DNA of 12,323 bases from Baffinella frigidus (Eukaryota > Cryptophyceae > Cryptomonadales > Baffinellaceae): NCBI GenBank assembly GCA_026770585.1, contig MU646312.1:632652-644974 (forward strand). The letters are read 5' to 3'. Below are positions 5,936 to 11,614 of the stretch, piece by piece. The position numbers and the translations under genes were made by a program. The notes below the pieces were generated by a model, which saw only the letters and a program-made list of their open reading frames with translations, was not told where the DNA came from and ran no database searches. Numbering within the stretch: position 1 is the first letter of the stretch; the number at the start of each line of letters is the position of its first letter.

Positions 5936-6068
5936 GCGGTACACAGTTTAGTCAACAGCTTAACCAACGGGAAACTCTTCGGGGAGGTTGCACGCCCTCC
6001 CCGCGGTACACAGTTTAGTCAACAGCTTAACCAACGGGAAACTCTTCGGGGAGGTTGCACGCCCTCCC
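5936..6068 (+). repeat. 67-bp tandem duplication of an exon-3 copy
   Basis: [20 protein letters not shown] is encoded at 5936-5995 and again at 6003-6062. The two copies are practically identical. FGE is intact, but H of KHFGE is L, and there is no acceptor AG. Confidence 0.92.
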
Positions 6069-6077
6069 TAATGCCAC

Positions 6078-6225
6078 AAGCTAACGCCAGCGAACCCCTT
6101 AGCCTACGGTAGGAACCCCCCCTCCTCCTACGACGTTTAAAACAAAAAGGTCTTTAAAAGTCGTAGGAAGGGGGCTGCTACCGTAGGCAATCCGTAGCCT
6201 CTAAGTACCTCGCTGGCGTTAGCTT
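6078..6225. mobile_element. fold-back element with perfect 16-bp inverted ends
   Basis: AAGCTAACGCCAGCGA (6078-6093) pairs exactly with 6210-6225. Inner blocks also pair: CCTACGGTAG (6103-6112) with 6178-6187 and TCCTACGA (6126-6133) with 6161-6168. Nearly the whole 148 bp can fold. The GTAGGAACCCCCC core resembles part of the 9904-10065 element, so they may be distantly related. Confidence 0.88.
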
Positions 6226-6318
6226 TTTAGATGATTCCACGCCAGAGGGCTCGATGGTAATGACTGTCTTGTCTTAGCCAGATCTAGCTACAGGGACTTG
6301 ACAATCCTTCGGGTTTCC

Positions 6319-6421
6319 GCTGAATACGCCCAGCGTAACCCTGAATACGCCCAGCGTAACCCTGAATCCCTGAGCGTAACCCTGAATCCCTGAGCGTAAC
6401 CCTGAATACGCCGAGCGTAAC
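6319..6421 (+). repeat. 20-21-bp tandem repeat, five copies
   Basis: CTGAATACGCCCAGCGTAAC starts at 6320 and 6341, with variants at 6362, 6382 and 6402 (CTGAATCCCTGAGCGTAAC and CTGAATACGCCGAGCGTAAC). The unit is not a multiple of three and no protein is suggested. Confidence 0.93.
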
Positions 6422-6464
6422 GAAAGTGGATGTTTTGAGGCCTCGTGGCGTGGACCCACCACCG

Positions 6465-6660
6465 TCATCATCATCATCATCTTCATCGTTGACTCTCAGC
6501 CTTGTGAAAATTGATCATCTCAATAACGACGCAACATTTTCTCCAGAAGGGACCGGGCTCTATTCCAGACATCCTAGTGCGGCCCACCGAGACAAAAGTC
6601 GAGAGTGGAACGTCTCAAAGCAAGAGTGGAACCTCTGTTAACTTGAGAAGTAATAGTGGA
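6465..6660 (+). repeat. ATC microsatellite and short direct repeats
   Basis: A CATCATCATCATCAT run (6468-6484) is followed by unremarkable sequence and then by three loose copies of AGAGTGGAAC/TAGTGGAGAC (6600-6662). A second ATC-rich stretch lies at 6950-6984. No gene is recognised. Confidence 0.7.
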
Positions 6661-6668
6661 GACCGTCC

Positions 6669-6818
6669 CACCACCCCTCACGGCCTGGGCAAATCGACGA
6701 TTTTCGATTTCTCGTTTTCGAGGGGAATTGGGGGCGTTGAAGTCGGATTCCGACTTCAACCCCCTTGGAATCTCAAGGTGGAAATCGTCGATTTGCCCAA
6801 GCCGTGAGGGTTGGTGGT
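6669..6818. mobile_element. long fold-back element with central palindrome
   Basis: Arms 6675-6704 and 6781-6810 are complementary at 28 of 30 positions and pairing extends outward with CCACCA/TGGTGG. The centre is a palindrome, GTTGAAGTCGGA-T-TCCGACTTCAAC (6736-6760). The frames read through it on both strands are products of the symmetry, not genes. Confidence 0.9.
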
Positions 6819-6894
6819 CCGAACCCTCCCTACATCAGTTGACTGAACCTCCCTTCTCCTGGTACTAACCCATCCCATTCGAGTCATCGTCCTG

Positions 6895-6945
6895 GTACAA
6901 ATCCTGCCCTTTTTAGTCAACTGCACGGGAAACACTGCGAGCCCT
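6895..6945 (+). pseudogene. heavily eroded exon-3 copy
   Basis: TTTTTAGTCAACTGCACGGG, AAACACTGCGAGCCCTCCC keeps the order TTTAGTCAAC - ACGGGAAACAC - GCGAGCCC of other exon-3 copies but has lost the TTCGGAGAG codons. Confidence 0.5.
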
Positions 6946-6991
6946 CCCATCACCATCATCGTTGACTCCGATCATCATCATCGTTTACTCT

Positions 6992-7036
6992 AAAAATTCA
7001 GTCAACTGCCTCTCGCGCGGGAGACACTTTGGCGAG
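6992..7036 (+). pseudogene. exon-3 copy, last of the array (LSRGRHFGE)
   Basis: The frame reads KNSVNCLSRGRHFGE, then VASPPHA. FGE is intact and GAG is followed by GTTGCG. It is the copy nearest to the exon-4 array, so it is an alternative exon 3; it lacks a clear AG at the family start. Confidence 0.6.
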
Positions 7037-7139
7037 GTTGCGAGCCCCCCCCACGCCAGACCACACAGAGGAATTTCAGAACGCGACGGTTCGGTTCAGT
7101 CAACTCTTGGTGACAGCCCGTGGGACGGGCCCGCCTCAG

Positions 7140-7290
7140 GTGGCGATGCATGTGAAGGTCAACATCCACTACCAACTAGCCTCAATATCCACCAAAATTG
7201 GATCGGGGGTCCCCGAAAATATTTATCATAAACTCTCGCCCGGATGAGGGCAGGTGGCAATGCATGGGGCGCAAGAGTGGAGGGCAGAGT
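7140..7290 (+). pseudogene. two eroded exon-4 starts (7141 and 7253)
   Basis: CCTCAG/GTGGCGATGCATG at 7141 and GGCAG/GTGGCAATGCATGGGG at 7253 repeat the start of exon 4 with good acceptors, then diverge before the ARARAFSAE core. The sequence from 7290 to 7400 is AT-richer, without recognisable coding content, and leads into the pyrimidine tract before 7417. Confidence 0.6.
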
Positions 7291-7416
7291 GCCGTGTAGG
7301 AAACATAGCAAGATCTGGCTATTTTGAAAAGTTCATAAGTCAACATTCTCCCCAGAGAAAAATCGAAATTTTGGGAAGTTGATGCAAATTCCGTGTGGAC
7401 TGACTTGTTTTTCCAG

Positions 7417-7494
7417 GTCAGTCTCACACTCTTGCGTGGTGGGGCGCGGGCGCGCGCGTTTTCCGCGGAGGCTACCCAGGAATGGCTCAAAGGG
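7417..7494 (+). pseudogene. alternative exon-4 copy with strong acceptor (VSLTLLRGGARARAFSAE)
   Basis: After TTGTTTTTCCAG the frame reads VSLTLLRGGARARAFSAEAT and QEWLKGL before a stop. VSLTLL after FGE is closer to the usual FGE-(L/V)-A-L-L of a cNBD than the VAMHGA of the other copies, and the acceptor is the best in the array. The VDLL tail and donor are missing, so it is probably a recombinant of two copies. It could be the true exon-4 start. Confidence 0.6.
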
Positions 7495-7645
7495 CTATAG
7501 ACCACTTTTGGCGTGTTTCCTTGGTAGAATTAACTTTTCAGACAACGTCTCAAGTGTTCGCCCAGTTGACTTTTACTTCCTTCCAAGACACACCGTTTCA
7601 CGGGTCGTGTTTCCCTGGTAGAATTAACTCTACTCTCCCTGAGGG

Positions 7646-7711
7646 TGACAATGCACGGGGCGCGGGCGCGCGAGTTTTCCGCGGAGGCCCCCAGGAATGG
7701 CCAAGAATGGC
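7646..7711 (+). pseudogene. exon-4 copy, mutated (VTMHGARAREFSAE)
   Basis: The frame reads VTMHGARAREFSAEAPRN. The acceptor has become CTGAGG, and the TTDGVDLL tail is replaced by a segment shared with the copy at 7417 (CCCAGGAATGGC). The hairpin at 7712 follows immediately. Confidence 0.6.
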
Positions 7712-7757
7712 AATTATGCCAAACGTCTAGCCAACGGGCTAGACGTTGGGCATAATT
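7712..7757. repeat. tight hairpin, 21-bp stem and 4-base loop
   Basis: 7712-7732 pairs with 7737-7757 at 20 of 21 positions around AACG. Such a tight stem is unusual for the surrounding sequence. It may be a minimal fold-back element or an RNA structure in an intron. Confidence 0.88.
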
Positions 7758-7803
7758 CCAGTATGTAATCGCTTTATTCGCAGCTGAACCCGAAACACTG
7801 AAG

Positions 7804-7872
7804 GTGGCGATGCATGGAGCGCGGGCGCGCGCGTTTTCCGCGGAGGCGACTACGGACGGCGTCGACCTCTTG
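7804..7872 (+). CDS. cNBD exon 4: ARARAFSAE cassette end and VDLL strand
   Basis: This 69-nt, 23-codon exon lies between CTGAAG and GTACCC. It reads VAMHGARARAFSAEATTDGV and DLL. In cNBDs the phosphate-binding cassette ends in an Arg that contacts the cyclic phosphate, then R-A-x-x-x-x-A and a strand with acidic and bulky residues. RARAFSAEATTDGVDLL fits, though the residues after the first Arg (R-A-R-A) depart from the common R-(A/T)-A-(T/S), and the loop between FGE and Arg is about two residues shorter than usual. Both boundaries are phase 0: FGE of exon 3 precedes it and VFSHAHF of exon 5 follows. The AAG acceptor is less usual than the CAG of sibling copies at 7141, 7253 and 7417. Confidence 0.72.
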
Positions 7873-7987
7873 GTACCCCACCCGCCATTACCTCTGCTAC
7901 CTCTCCGTCTGTTTGGGCTCACCTGTTTGGCGCGCCCGGGCTCGTTGCCTCTCCAAAGTTGACGAATTCTCCAACATTGACGGATTC

Positions 7988-8009
7988 TACGGACGGCGTC
8001 GACTTCCTG
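7988..8009 (+). pseudogene. exon-4 tail fragment (TDGVDFL)
   Basis: TACGGACGGCGTCGACTTCCTG is followed by GTCTCG and, seven bases later, by GGTGAGGGT. Only the last third of the exon is present. A similar tail with the same GGGGGGTGAGGGT lies at 8279-8300. Confidence 0.55.
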
Positions 8010-8074
8010 GTCTCGGGGGGTGAGGGTTTCATATTCTTCCCCTTCTCTTGCCACCCTCCCACTCGAGAATGCCA

Positions 8075-8128
8075 GAGGGGCCTAGAGCGTTTTCCGCGGA
8101 GGCGACTACGGACGGTGTCGACCTCTTG
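8075..8128 (+). pseudogene. exon-4 copy with lost 5' part (EGPRAFSAEATTDGVDLL)
   Basis: The frame reads EGPRAFSAEATTDGVDLL and ends before GTCCAA. One RA pair and the VAMHGA start are lost. Its tail CTCTTGGTCCAAACCC runs straight into telomeric heptamers. Confidence 0.65.
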
Positions 8129-8275
8129 GTCCAAACCCTAAACCCTAAACCCTAAACCCTAAACCCTAAACCCTAAACCCTAAACTCTTGGTCCAAACCC
8201 TAAACACTAAACCCTAAACCCTAAACCCTAAACTCTTGGTCCAAACTCTAAACCCTAAACCCTAAACCCTCAACC
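8129..8275 (+). repeat. CCCTAAA array with embedded exon-4 tails
   Basis: CCCTAAA units are interrupted at about 8187 and 8236 by ACTCTTGGTCCAAAC, the junction of the exon-4 tail with the telomeric repeat seen at 8121-8139. The composite unit, not the telomeric heptamer alone, was therefore amplified. Confidence 0.9.
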
Positions 8276-8375
8276 CGACCTCCTGGTCTGGGGGGGTGAG
8301 GGTCTAGAGTCACTTGCGTTCACCGACTATTTTCAAGGTGACATACTGGGGGTGCGGTACACATTCGTTAACTTT

Positions 8376-8526
8376 GGTCTAGGGTCTAGGGTCTAGGGTC
8401 TGGGGTCTAGGGTCCGGGGTCTAGGGTCTAGGGTCTAGGGTCCGGGGTCTAGGGTCTGGGGTCTAGGGTCTAGGGTCTAGGGTCTGGGGTCTAGGGTCTA
8501 GGGTCTAGGGTCTAGGGTCTAGGGTC
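8376..8526 (+). repeat. GGGTCTA heptamer array, G-rich on + strand
   Basis: Roughly 21 heptamers of GGGTCTA with GGGTCCG and GGGTCTG variants. The strand bias is opposite to the neighbouring CCCTAAA/CCCTGAA arrays. It is followed directly by another exon-4 tail (GTCGACCTCCTCGTACCCCAC) at about 8525. Runs of GGG at seven-base spacing could form G-quadruplexes. Confidence 0.95.
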
Positions 8527-8668
8527 GACCTCCTCGTACCCCACCCTCCTCCCTCCCGCCGTTACCGCGTGTTCATGTTCATATCCCTGAATGAATCTGG
8601 GCTCGCCATAAAATATATATTGAACAGAAGCTTCCTCTTTCACCACCGACGGAGTTGACCTCCCGGTC
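8527..8668 (+). pseudogene. last exon-4 tails and a solo element fragment
   Basis: GTCGACCTCCTCGTACCCCA (from 8525) and ACCGACGGAGTTGACCTCCCG (8645-8665) are exon-4 tails. Between them, AATCTGGGCTCGCCATAAAAT (about 8594-8614) matches the arm of the 2513-2634 element. Confidence 0.55.
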
Positions 8669-8886
8669 CAAACCCTGAACCCTGAACCCTAAACCCTGAA
8701 CCCTGAACCCTGAACCCCAAACCCTGAACCCTAAACCTTAAACCCTGAAGCCTCAACCCTCAACCCTCAACCCCAAACCCTTAACCATGAATCCGAAACC
8801 CTGAACCCTGAACCCGAAACCCTGAACCCTAAACCCTGAACCCTGAACCCTGAACTCTGAACCCTAGACCCTGAATCCTAAACCCG
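8669..8886 (+). repeat. CCCTGAA-dominated telomere-like array
   Basis: Heptamers alternate among CCCTGAA, CCCTAAA, CCCTCAA and CCCGAAA. The following 8887-9030 holds no recognisable feature apart from CCATACGGAATTCCGTG and short CCTAGA repeats. Confidence 0.93.
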
Positions 8887-9182
8887 GTTTCTTCCTAAAG
8901 GTCATAGTTTCAGGCGGGGAGGTCACGTTGCCATACGGAATTCCGTGATCCATAAACCTTGGACCCTAGAACCTAGACCCACGTCAACGAATTTGTACCG
9001 CACAGGGATATTCCCTCACAAATACATCACATGATGTATTTGGAAGGCGTGTTGAGCCCACCGATACCAAAAATGACGTTTGACAATAAATTGATGACGA
9101 GAGATGGGTTTACGGAGCGGTTTCTACAACTGGTTGTCCAAAAAAAAATCGCCAAGATTTTCGCGCGAAAATTAATCAAGCA

Positions 9183-9506
9183 GTGGCGAAAGTTGACGAT
9201 GCTGGTACTGAAGTGTCAACTTTCTTATCTGGTTGCCGCGCGAAAACTAATCAAGCAGTTGCGAAAGTTGCCGATGCTGGTACTGAAGCGTCAACTTCCC
9301 AGCTCAGAGTTGACAATGTTAGTACTGCAGCGTCAACTTTTGGCGCGCAAGTGTTCAGCCGCGCGAGGTCCAATCAAGCAATCGCGAAAGTTGACGATGC
9401 TGGTACTGAACCGTCAACTTCCCAGCGCAAAGTTGACGATGCCAGTACTGAAGCGTCAACTTTTGGCGCAGATGTTAGTACTGAACCGTCAACTTTTGGC
9501 GTGCAG
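9183..9506 (+). repeat. array of GTTGAC...GTCAAC units with an open frame into exon 5
   Basis: Six units start at about 9192, 9267, 9309, 9390, 9432 and 9471 with GATGCTGGTACTGAA between GTTGAC and GTCAAC, so each can form a hairpin. A larger unit (AATCAAGCAGTGGCGAAAG) recurs at about 9172, 9249 and 9372. The frame in phase with exon 5 is open through the array and repeats KVDDAGTEASTFGAQ-like peptides. At least one other frame is also open over it, so coding is not established. An exon-5 start (CAA/GTGTTCAGCCGCGCG) lies inside at 9350. Confidence 0.7.
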
Positions 9507-9563
9507 GTGTTCAGCCACGCGCACTTCGCCAAGCACTTGCACGACCACCGCCTTGACAACATG
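9507..9563 (+). CDS. cNBD exon 5: C-terminal helix (VFSHAHFAKHLHDHRLDNM)
   Basis: This 57-nt exon of 19 codons lies between GTGCAG (9501-9506) and GTGAGG (9564). The donor is the best in the window. It reads VFSHAHFAKHLHDHRLDNM. After the VDLL strand of exon 4, cNBDs have a short turn and a helix with the pattern (L/V)-x-x-x-x-F-x-x-x-L; VFSHAHFAKHL fits in spacing and in phase 0. The frame is also open upstream through the repeat array. Further copies at 9350, 9712 and 9851 are truncated, carry a stop, or are interrupted. Confidence 0.75.
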
Positions 9564-9664
9564 GTGAGGGACTATCCCAAAGTTAACATGGTGAGAGACT
9601 ACCCTTAAGTTGACTTGCTGCATGTGTAGTACAAATTCGTCAACTTTGGCGCGGACAAGAGCCT

Positions 9665-9858
9665 GGTCTCACCTCAATTGATGAGGCCAAATAGACTGAG
9701 GCAGAGCTGGGAGGTGTTCTAGCTCTGGCTGACTCGGGTGACTTATCGTTTTCACTCCAAAAGTTGACGGATTTGCACCCAACCCCCGGAAAATGAACAC
9801 ACGGTCTCGTCAAATTGGTGAGGCCAAATAGACTGAGGCAGAGCTGGGAGGTGTTCAG
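9665..9858 (+). repeat. direct repeat carrying exon-5 starts, spacing about 139 bp
   Basis: GGCCAAATAGACTGAGGCAGAGCTGGGAGGTGTTC occurs at about 9685-9719 and again at 9824-9858. The first exon-5 start reads GTG TTC TAG and runs into CTAGCTCTGGCTGACTCGGG, an end of the 2513-2634 type element. GAGGCAGAGCTGGGAG before each GTGTTC is the other end of that element type. So this family borders both sides of exon-5 copies. Confidence 0.85.
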
Positions 9859-10084
9859 CCACGCGCCCTTCGAGAAAAACTTGCATTCCCAGAGGCTGAA
9901 TAACCCACACAGTGGGCTACGAAGGGATTTTCGGGCAGCAAATGCCCGAGTGTCCGTAACCTTATCCGTAGGAACCCCCCTACGTCCCCACGGGTTGCCT
10001 AAGTAGGGTCGTAGGTCTTGTCGCTTATGGGGTATTCACGAATCCCTTCGTAGTCCGCTGTGTGGCCAGATGCTGAATAACATG
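9851..10084 (+). pseudogene. exon-5 copy interrupted by a fold-back element
   Basis: After GCTGGGAG the frame reads VFSHAPFEKNLHSQRLNN, matching exon 5 along its length with substitutions. It is broken at AATAA (9903) by the 9904-10065 element. After the element CCAGATGCTGAATAACATG resumes the exon. The base pair after ATG is GC instead of GT, so the donor is also lost. Confidence 0.75.
9904..10065. mobile_element. fold-back element with 25-bp inverted ends and 15-bp flanking direct repeat
   Basis: Arms 9905-9929 and 10041-10065 are complementary at 23 of 25 positions. The flanks CCAGAGGCTGAATAA (9889-9903) and CCAGATGCTGAATAA (10066-10080) differ at one base. The exon-5 copy resumes right after the second flank, so the flank looks like a target-site duplication of about 15 bp, long for a DNA transposon. 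A degraded relative in reverse orientation lies at 505-614. There is no coding capacity. Confidence 0.85.
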
Positions 10085-10148
10085 GCCAGGACCCCCACTC
10101 GGCCTTTGAAGTGAACGCGTTTGCCGTTGAGGTTAAGGGTGTTGGGTG

Positions 10149-10291
10149 ACGGTGTGTCTTACACGCGGACGGGTGTGTCTTAACACGTGGATGGGTGTGC
10201 GTGACACGTGCCTGGGAGTGTCTAACACACGCACGGGTGTGTACAACACCTGCCCGTGTGTGTACGACACATGTACGGATGTGTCCAGCAC
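10149..10291 (+). repeat. 22-bp palindromic repeat array
   Basis: About seven units of the form GGGTGTGTxxxACACGTGxxxx (for example TGTGTCTTACACGCGGACGG and GTGTGTACGACACATGTACG). Each carries GTGT-N3to4-ACAC, which can pair within the unit. Similar GTGT...ACAC units resume at 10530-10580 after the 10293-10528 element. Confidence 0.88.
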
Positions 10292-10292
10292 G

Positions 10293-10528
10293 CCGCACCC
10301 GGACACCAAAAGGGCTACGATTTCACGAAGGTTTCCGTGAAACGTTGCGCTTTTTTACACAAAGAAATAAAATTTGAGATTTGAGATGAAAATTATGAGA
10401 AAACAGAAATGTCACGTCTTTATCTCGAAAAAGAGGCCCGTGTAGTCGTGAAACGTTGTGAAAGTGTGTAAATGATAAGACCGATTTTGCGTCTTAAATT
10501 ATGTAGCCCTTTCCGCCTCCGGGTGCGG
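10293..10528. mobile_element. AT-rich fold-back element inserted in the 22-bp array
   Basis: CCGCACCCGGACACCAAAAG...(10293-10318) pairs with 10503-10528 at 22 of 26 positions. The interior is AT-rich with two GTGAAACGTTG motifs (about 10337 and 10449) and TTTGAGATTTGAGAT; no coding signal. The array of 22-bp units continues on both sides. Confidence 0.8.
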
Positions 10529-10584
10529 TGTCTTGAGTGTGTCTAACACAGTTTGACATGTTCTCGGGTGTGTTGGACACACAG

Positions 10585-10629
10585 GTTGCGGTGCTGGAGA
10601 AGCCTCCTGAGGAAAGGCGCATCGCTGAG
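10585..10629 (+). CDS. exon 6: linker segment [15 protein letters not shown]
   Basis: After GTTGGACACACAG the exon reads [15 protein letters not shown] (15 codons) and ends at GAG before GTCGAT. It is phase 0 on both sides, matching exon 5 and exon 7. A short L-x-K-P-P-E-x-R segment followed by a helix is common directly before cNBDs in multi-domain protist and algal cyclic-nucleotide-binding proteins. This suggests a second domain beyond the window. It is the only exon here without visible extra copies. The donor GTCGAT is weak and abuts a CT microsatellite. Confidence 0.55.
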
Positions 10630-10635
10630 GTCGAT

Positions 10636-10636
<1 letters not shown>

Positions 10637-10678
<42 letters not shown>

Positions 10679-10848
10679 CTCTCTTTCTCTCTCTTTCTCG
10701 TGCTCTCTCTCTCTTTCTCTCTCGCTCTCTCTCTCCCTCTCTCTCTCGCGCGCTCTCTCTCTCTCTCTCTCTTTCTCTCTGACACACACACACTCTCTCG
10801 TTATGTCTCTCTCTCTCTCTCTCTGCCCGTGCCTCTCTCTCTCTCTCT
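10637..10848 (+). repeat. long CT-rich microsatellite in the exon 6-7 intron
   Basis: CT dinucleotides with TTTCT, CGCT and one GACACACACACA interruption. Frames through it give Ser-Leu on + and Arg-Glu on -; both are artefacts. The interval 10850-10912 holds no recognisable feature. Confidence 0.97.
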
Positions 10849-10912
10849 GCTTGCCATGAACACATACCTCGCACCGTCCGTCTCTCTCACCCTCATTCAC
10901 ACTCTCGCTCCA

Positions 10913-11003
10913 TTAAACCCTAGACCCTAAACCCCAAACCCTAAACCATCAACCCTCAACCATCAACCCTCAACCCTAAACCATCAACCCTCAACCCTCG
11001 ACC

Positions 11004-11042
<39 letters not shown>

Positions 11043-11077
11043 ACCCCAAACCATAAACCCTGAACCCTAAACCCTCC
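10913..11077 (+). repeat. CCCTAAA/CCCTCAA array in the exon 6-7 intron
   Basis: Heptamers shift from CCCTAAA to ACCATCA/CCCTCAA (about 10950-11045) and back. The array ends in CCTCCATTTCCAG, the acceptor of the first exon-7 copy. Confidence 0.94.
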
Positions 11078-11085
11078 ATTTCCAG

Positions 11086-11150
11086 GTGCGCCCTGCTGGG
11101 GCTAGTCGACGAGCTAGCCCCAGGAGGCGCCGAGACTACCCCCCCCCCCT
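11086..11150 (+). pseudogene. exon-7 copy, frameshifted
   Basis: After TTTCCAG, GTGCGCC leads into CTGCTGGGGCTAGTCGACGAG two bases short of the exon at 11544, so LVDELAPGGAETT is out of frame with the acceptor. It is followed by the CATAGCGACAGAGAGACAGA segment and CT tract that separate it from the next copy. Confidence 0.7.
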
Positions 11151-11159
11151 ACACTGCGA

Positions 11160-11543
11160 GTTCTATACGCATGTCACGCATAGCGACAGAGAGACAGACT
11201 GCCATAGAGAGACAGACAGTGAGTAGAGGACGCGCGCTGTCTCTCTCTCTCTCTCTCTCGTTCTATCTCTCTCACACACACACACACTCTCTCGATCCGT
11301 TTGCAGGCGCAAAGACTGCTGGAGCTAGTATACGAGCTAGCCCTGGAAGGCGCCGAGAACACCCCACACACACCCCGCGCGAGTTCTATACGCATGGTAC
11401 GCATAGCGACAGAGAGACTGCCATAGAGAGAGACAGACAGTGAGTACAGAACGCGCGCTGTCTCTCTCTCTCCCCCTCTCTCCCTCCCTCCCTCTCTCCC
11501 TCACACACACACACACTCTCTCACTCTCTCGATCCGTTTGCAG
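11160..11543 (+). repeat. tandem units of exon 7 plus CT/CA tract, spacing 221 and 237 bp
   Basis: Exon-7 starts at 11086, 11307 and 11544 are separated by copies of GAGTTCTATACGCATG, GCATAGCGACAGAGAGAC, CAGTGAGTA, GACGCGCGCTGTCTCTCTC, a CACACACACA run and CTCTCTCGATCCGTTTGCAG. Each unit therefore carries its own polypyrimidine tract and acceptor. ACAGTGAGTAG could be a donor. Confidence 0.92.
11307..11366 (+). pseudogene. exon-7 copy (AQRLLELVYELALEGAENT)
   Basis: After CCGTTTGCAG the frame reads AQRLLELVYELALEGAENTP, open and homologous to the exon at 11544. The first codon is GCG rather than GTC, and several substitutions occur at otherwise conserved positions. It could still be spliced. 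Confidence 0.6.
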
Positions 11544-11610
11544 GTCCGGAAACTGCTGGAGCTAGTGGATGAGCTAGCCCCAGGAGGCGCCGAGACCACC
11601 CCACACGCCG
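11544..11610 (+). CDS. exon 7: helix VRKLLELVDELAPGGAETT
   Basis: After CTCTCGATCCGTTTGCAG the frame reads VRKLLELVDELAPGGAETTP and HA, reaching G before GTTCGT. The amphipathic L-L-x-L-V-x-x-L stretch continues the helix started by PPEERRIAE of exon 6 in phase 0. It is the best of at least three copies; a fourth, partial one (AGCTAGCCCCGGGAGCGCAC) lies at 11707-11755. The donor GTTCGT is weak, so the 3' end is uncertain. No family-specific residue is present and the assignment rests on position and phase. Confidence 0.5.
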
Positions 11611-11614
11611 GTTC

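Noticed and set aside
5727-5951. Complete viral capsid gene
   Set aside because: Only about 30 residues match; the frame starts and ends in host-type repeat sequence.
6511-6807. Open frames on both strands of about 60-98 codons
   Set aside because: They are caused by the palindrome at 6669-6818, which reads alike on both strands.
7530-8054. 174-codon minus-strand open frame with repeated SAENARARAP
   Set aside because: It is the antisense of the exon-4 copies (GCGCGGGCGCGCGCGTTTTCC), whose GC-rich repeat leaves few stops. The + strand reading gives the cNBD motif instead.
9031-9567. Longest + strand open frame (178 codons, starting MMYLEGVLS)
   Set aside because: Most of it runs through the GTTGAC repeat array in a frame different from exon 5. 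Its residues are Lys/Arg/Leu-rich reiterations of the repeat, with no recognised domain. The first 50 codons are not recognised either.
10149-10291. CRISPR-like array
   Set aside because: Units of 22 bp follow each other without unique spacers, the repeats are degenerate, and the context is eukaryotic.
10494-10900. Minus-strand Arg/Glu-rich open frames of 126-133 codons
   Set aside because: They are translations of the CT microsatellite (GA repeat on the minus strand).
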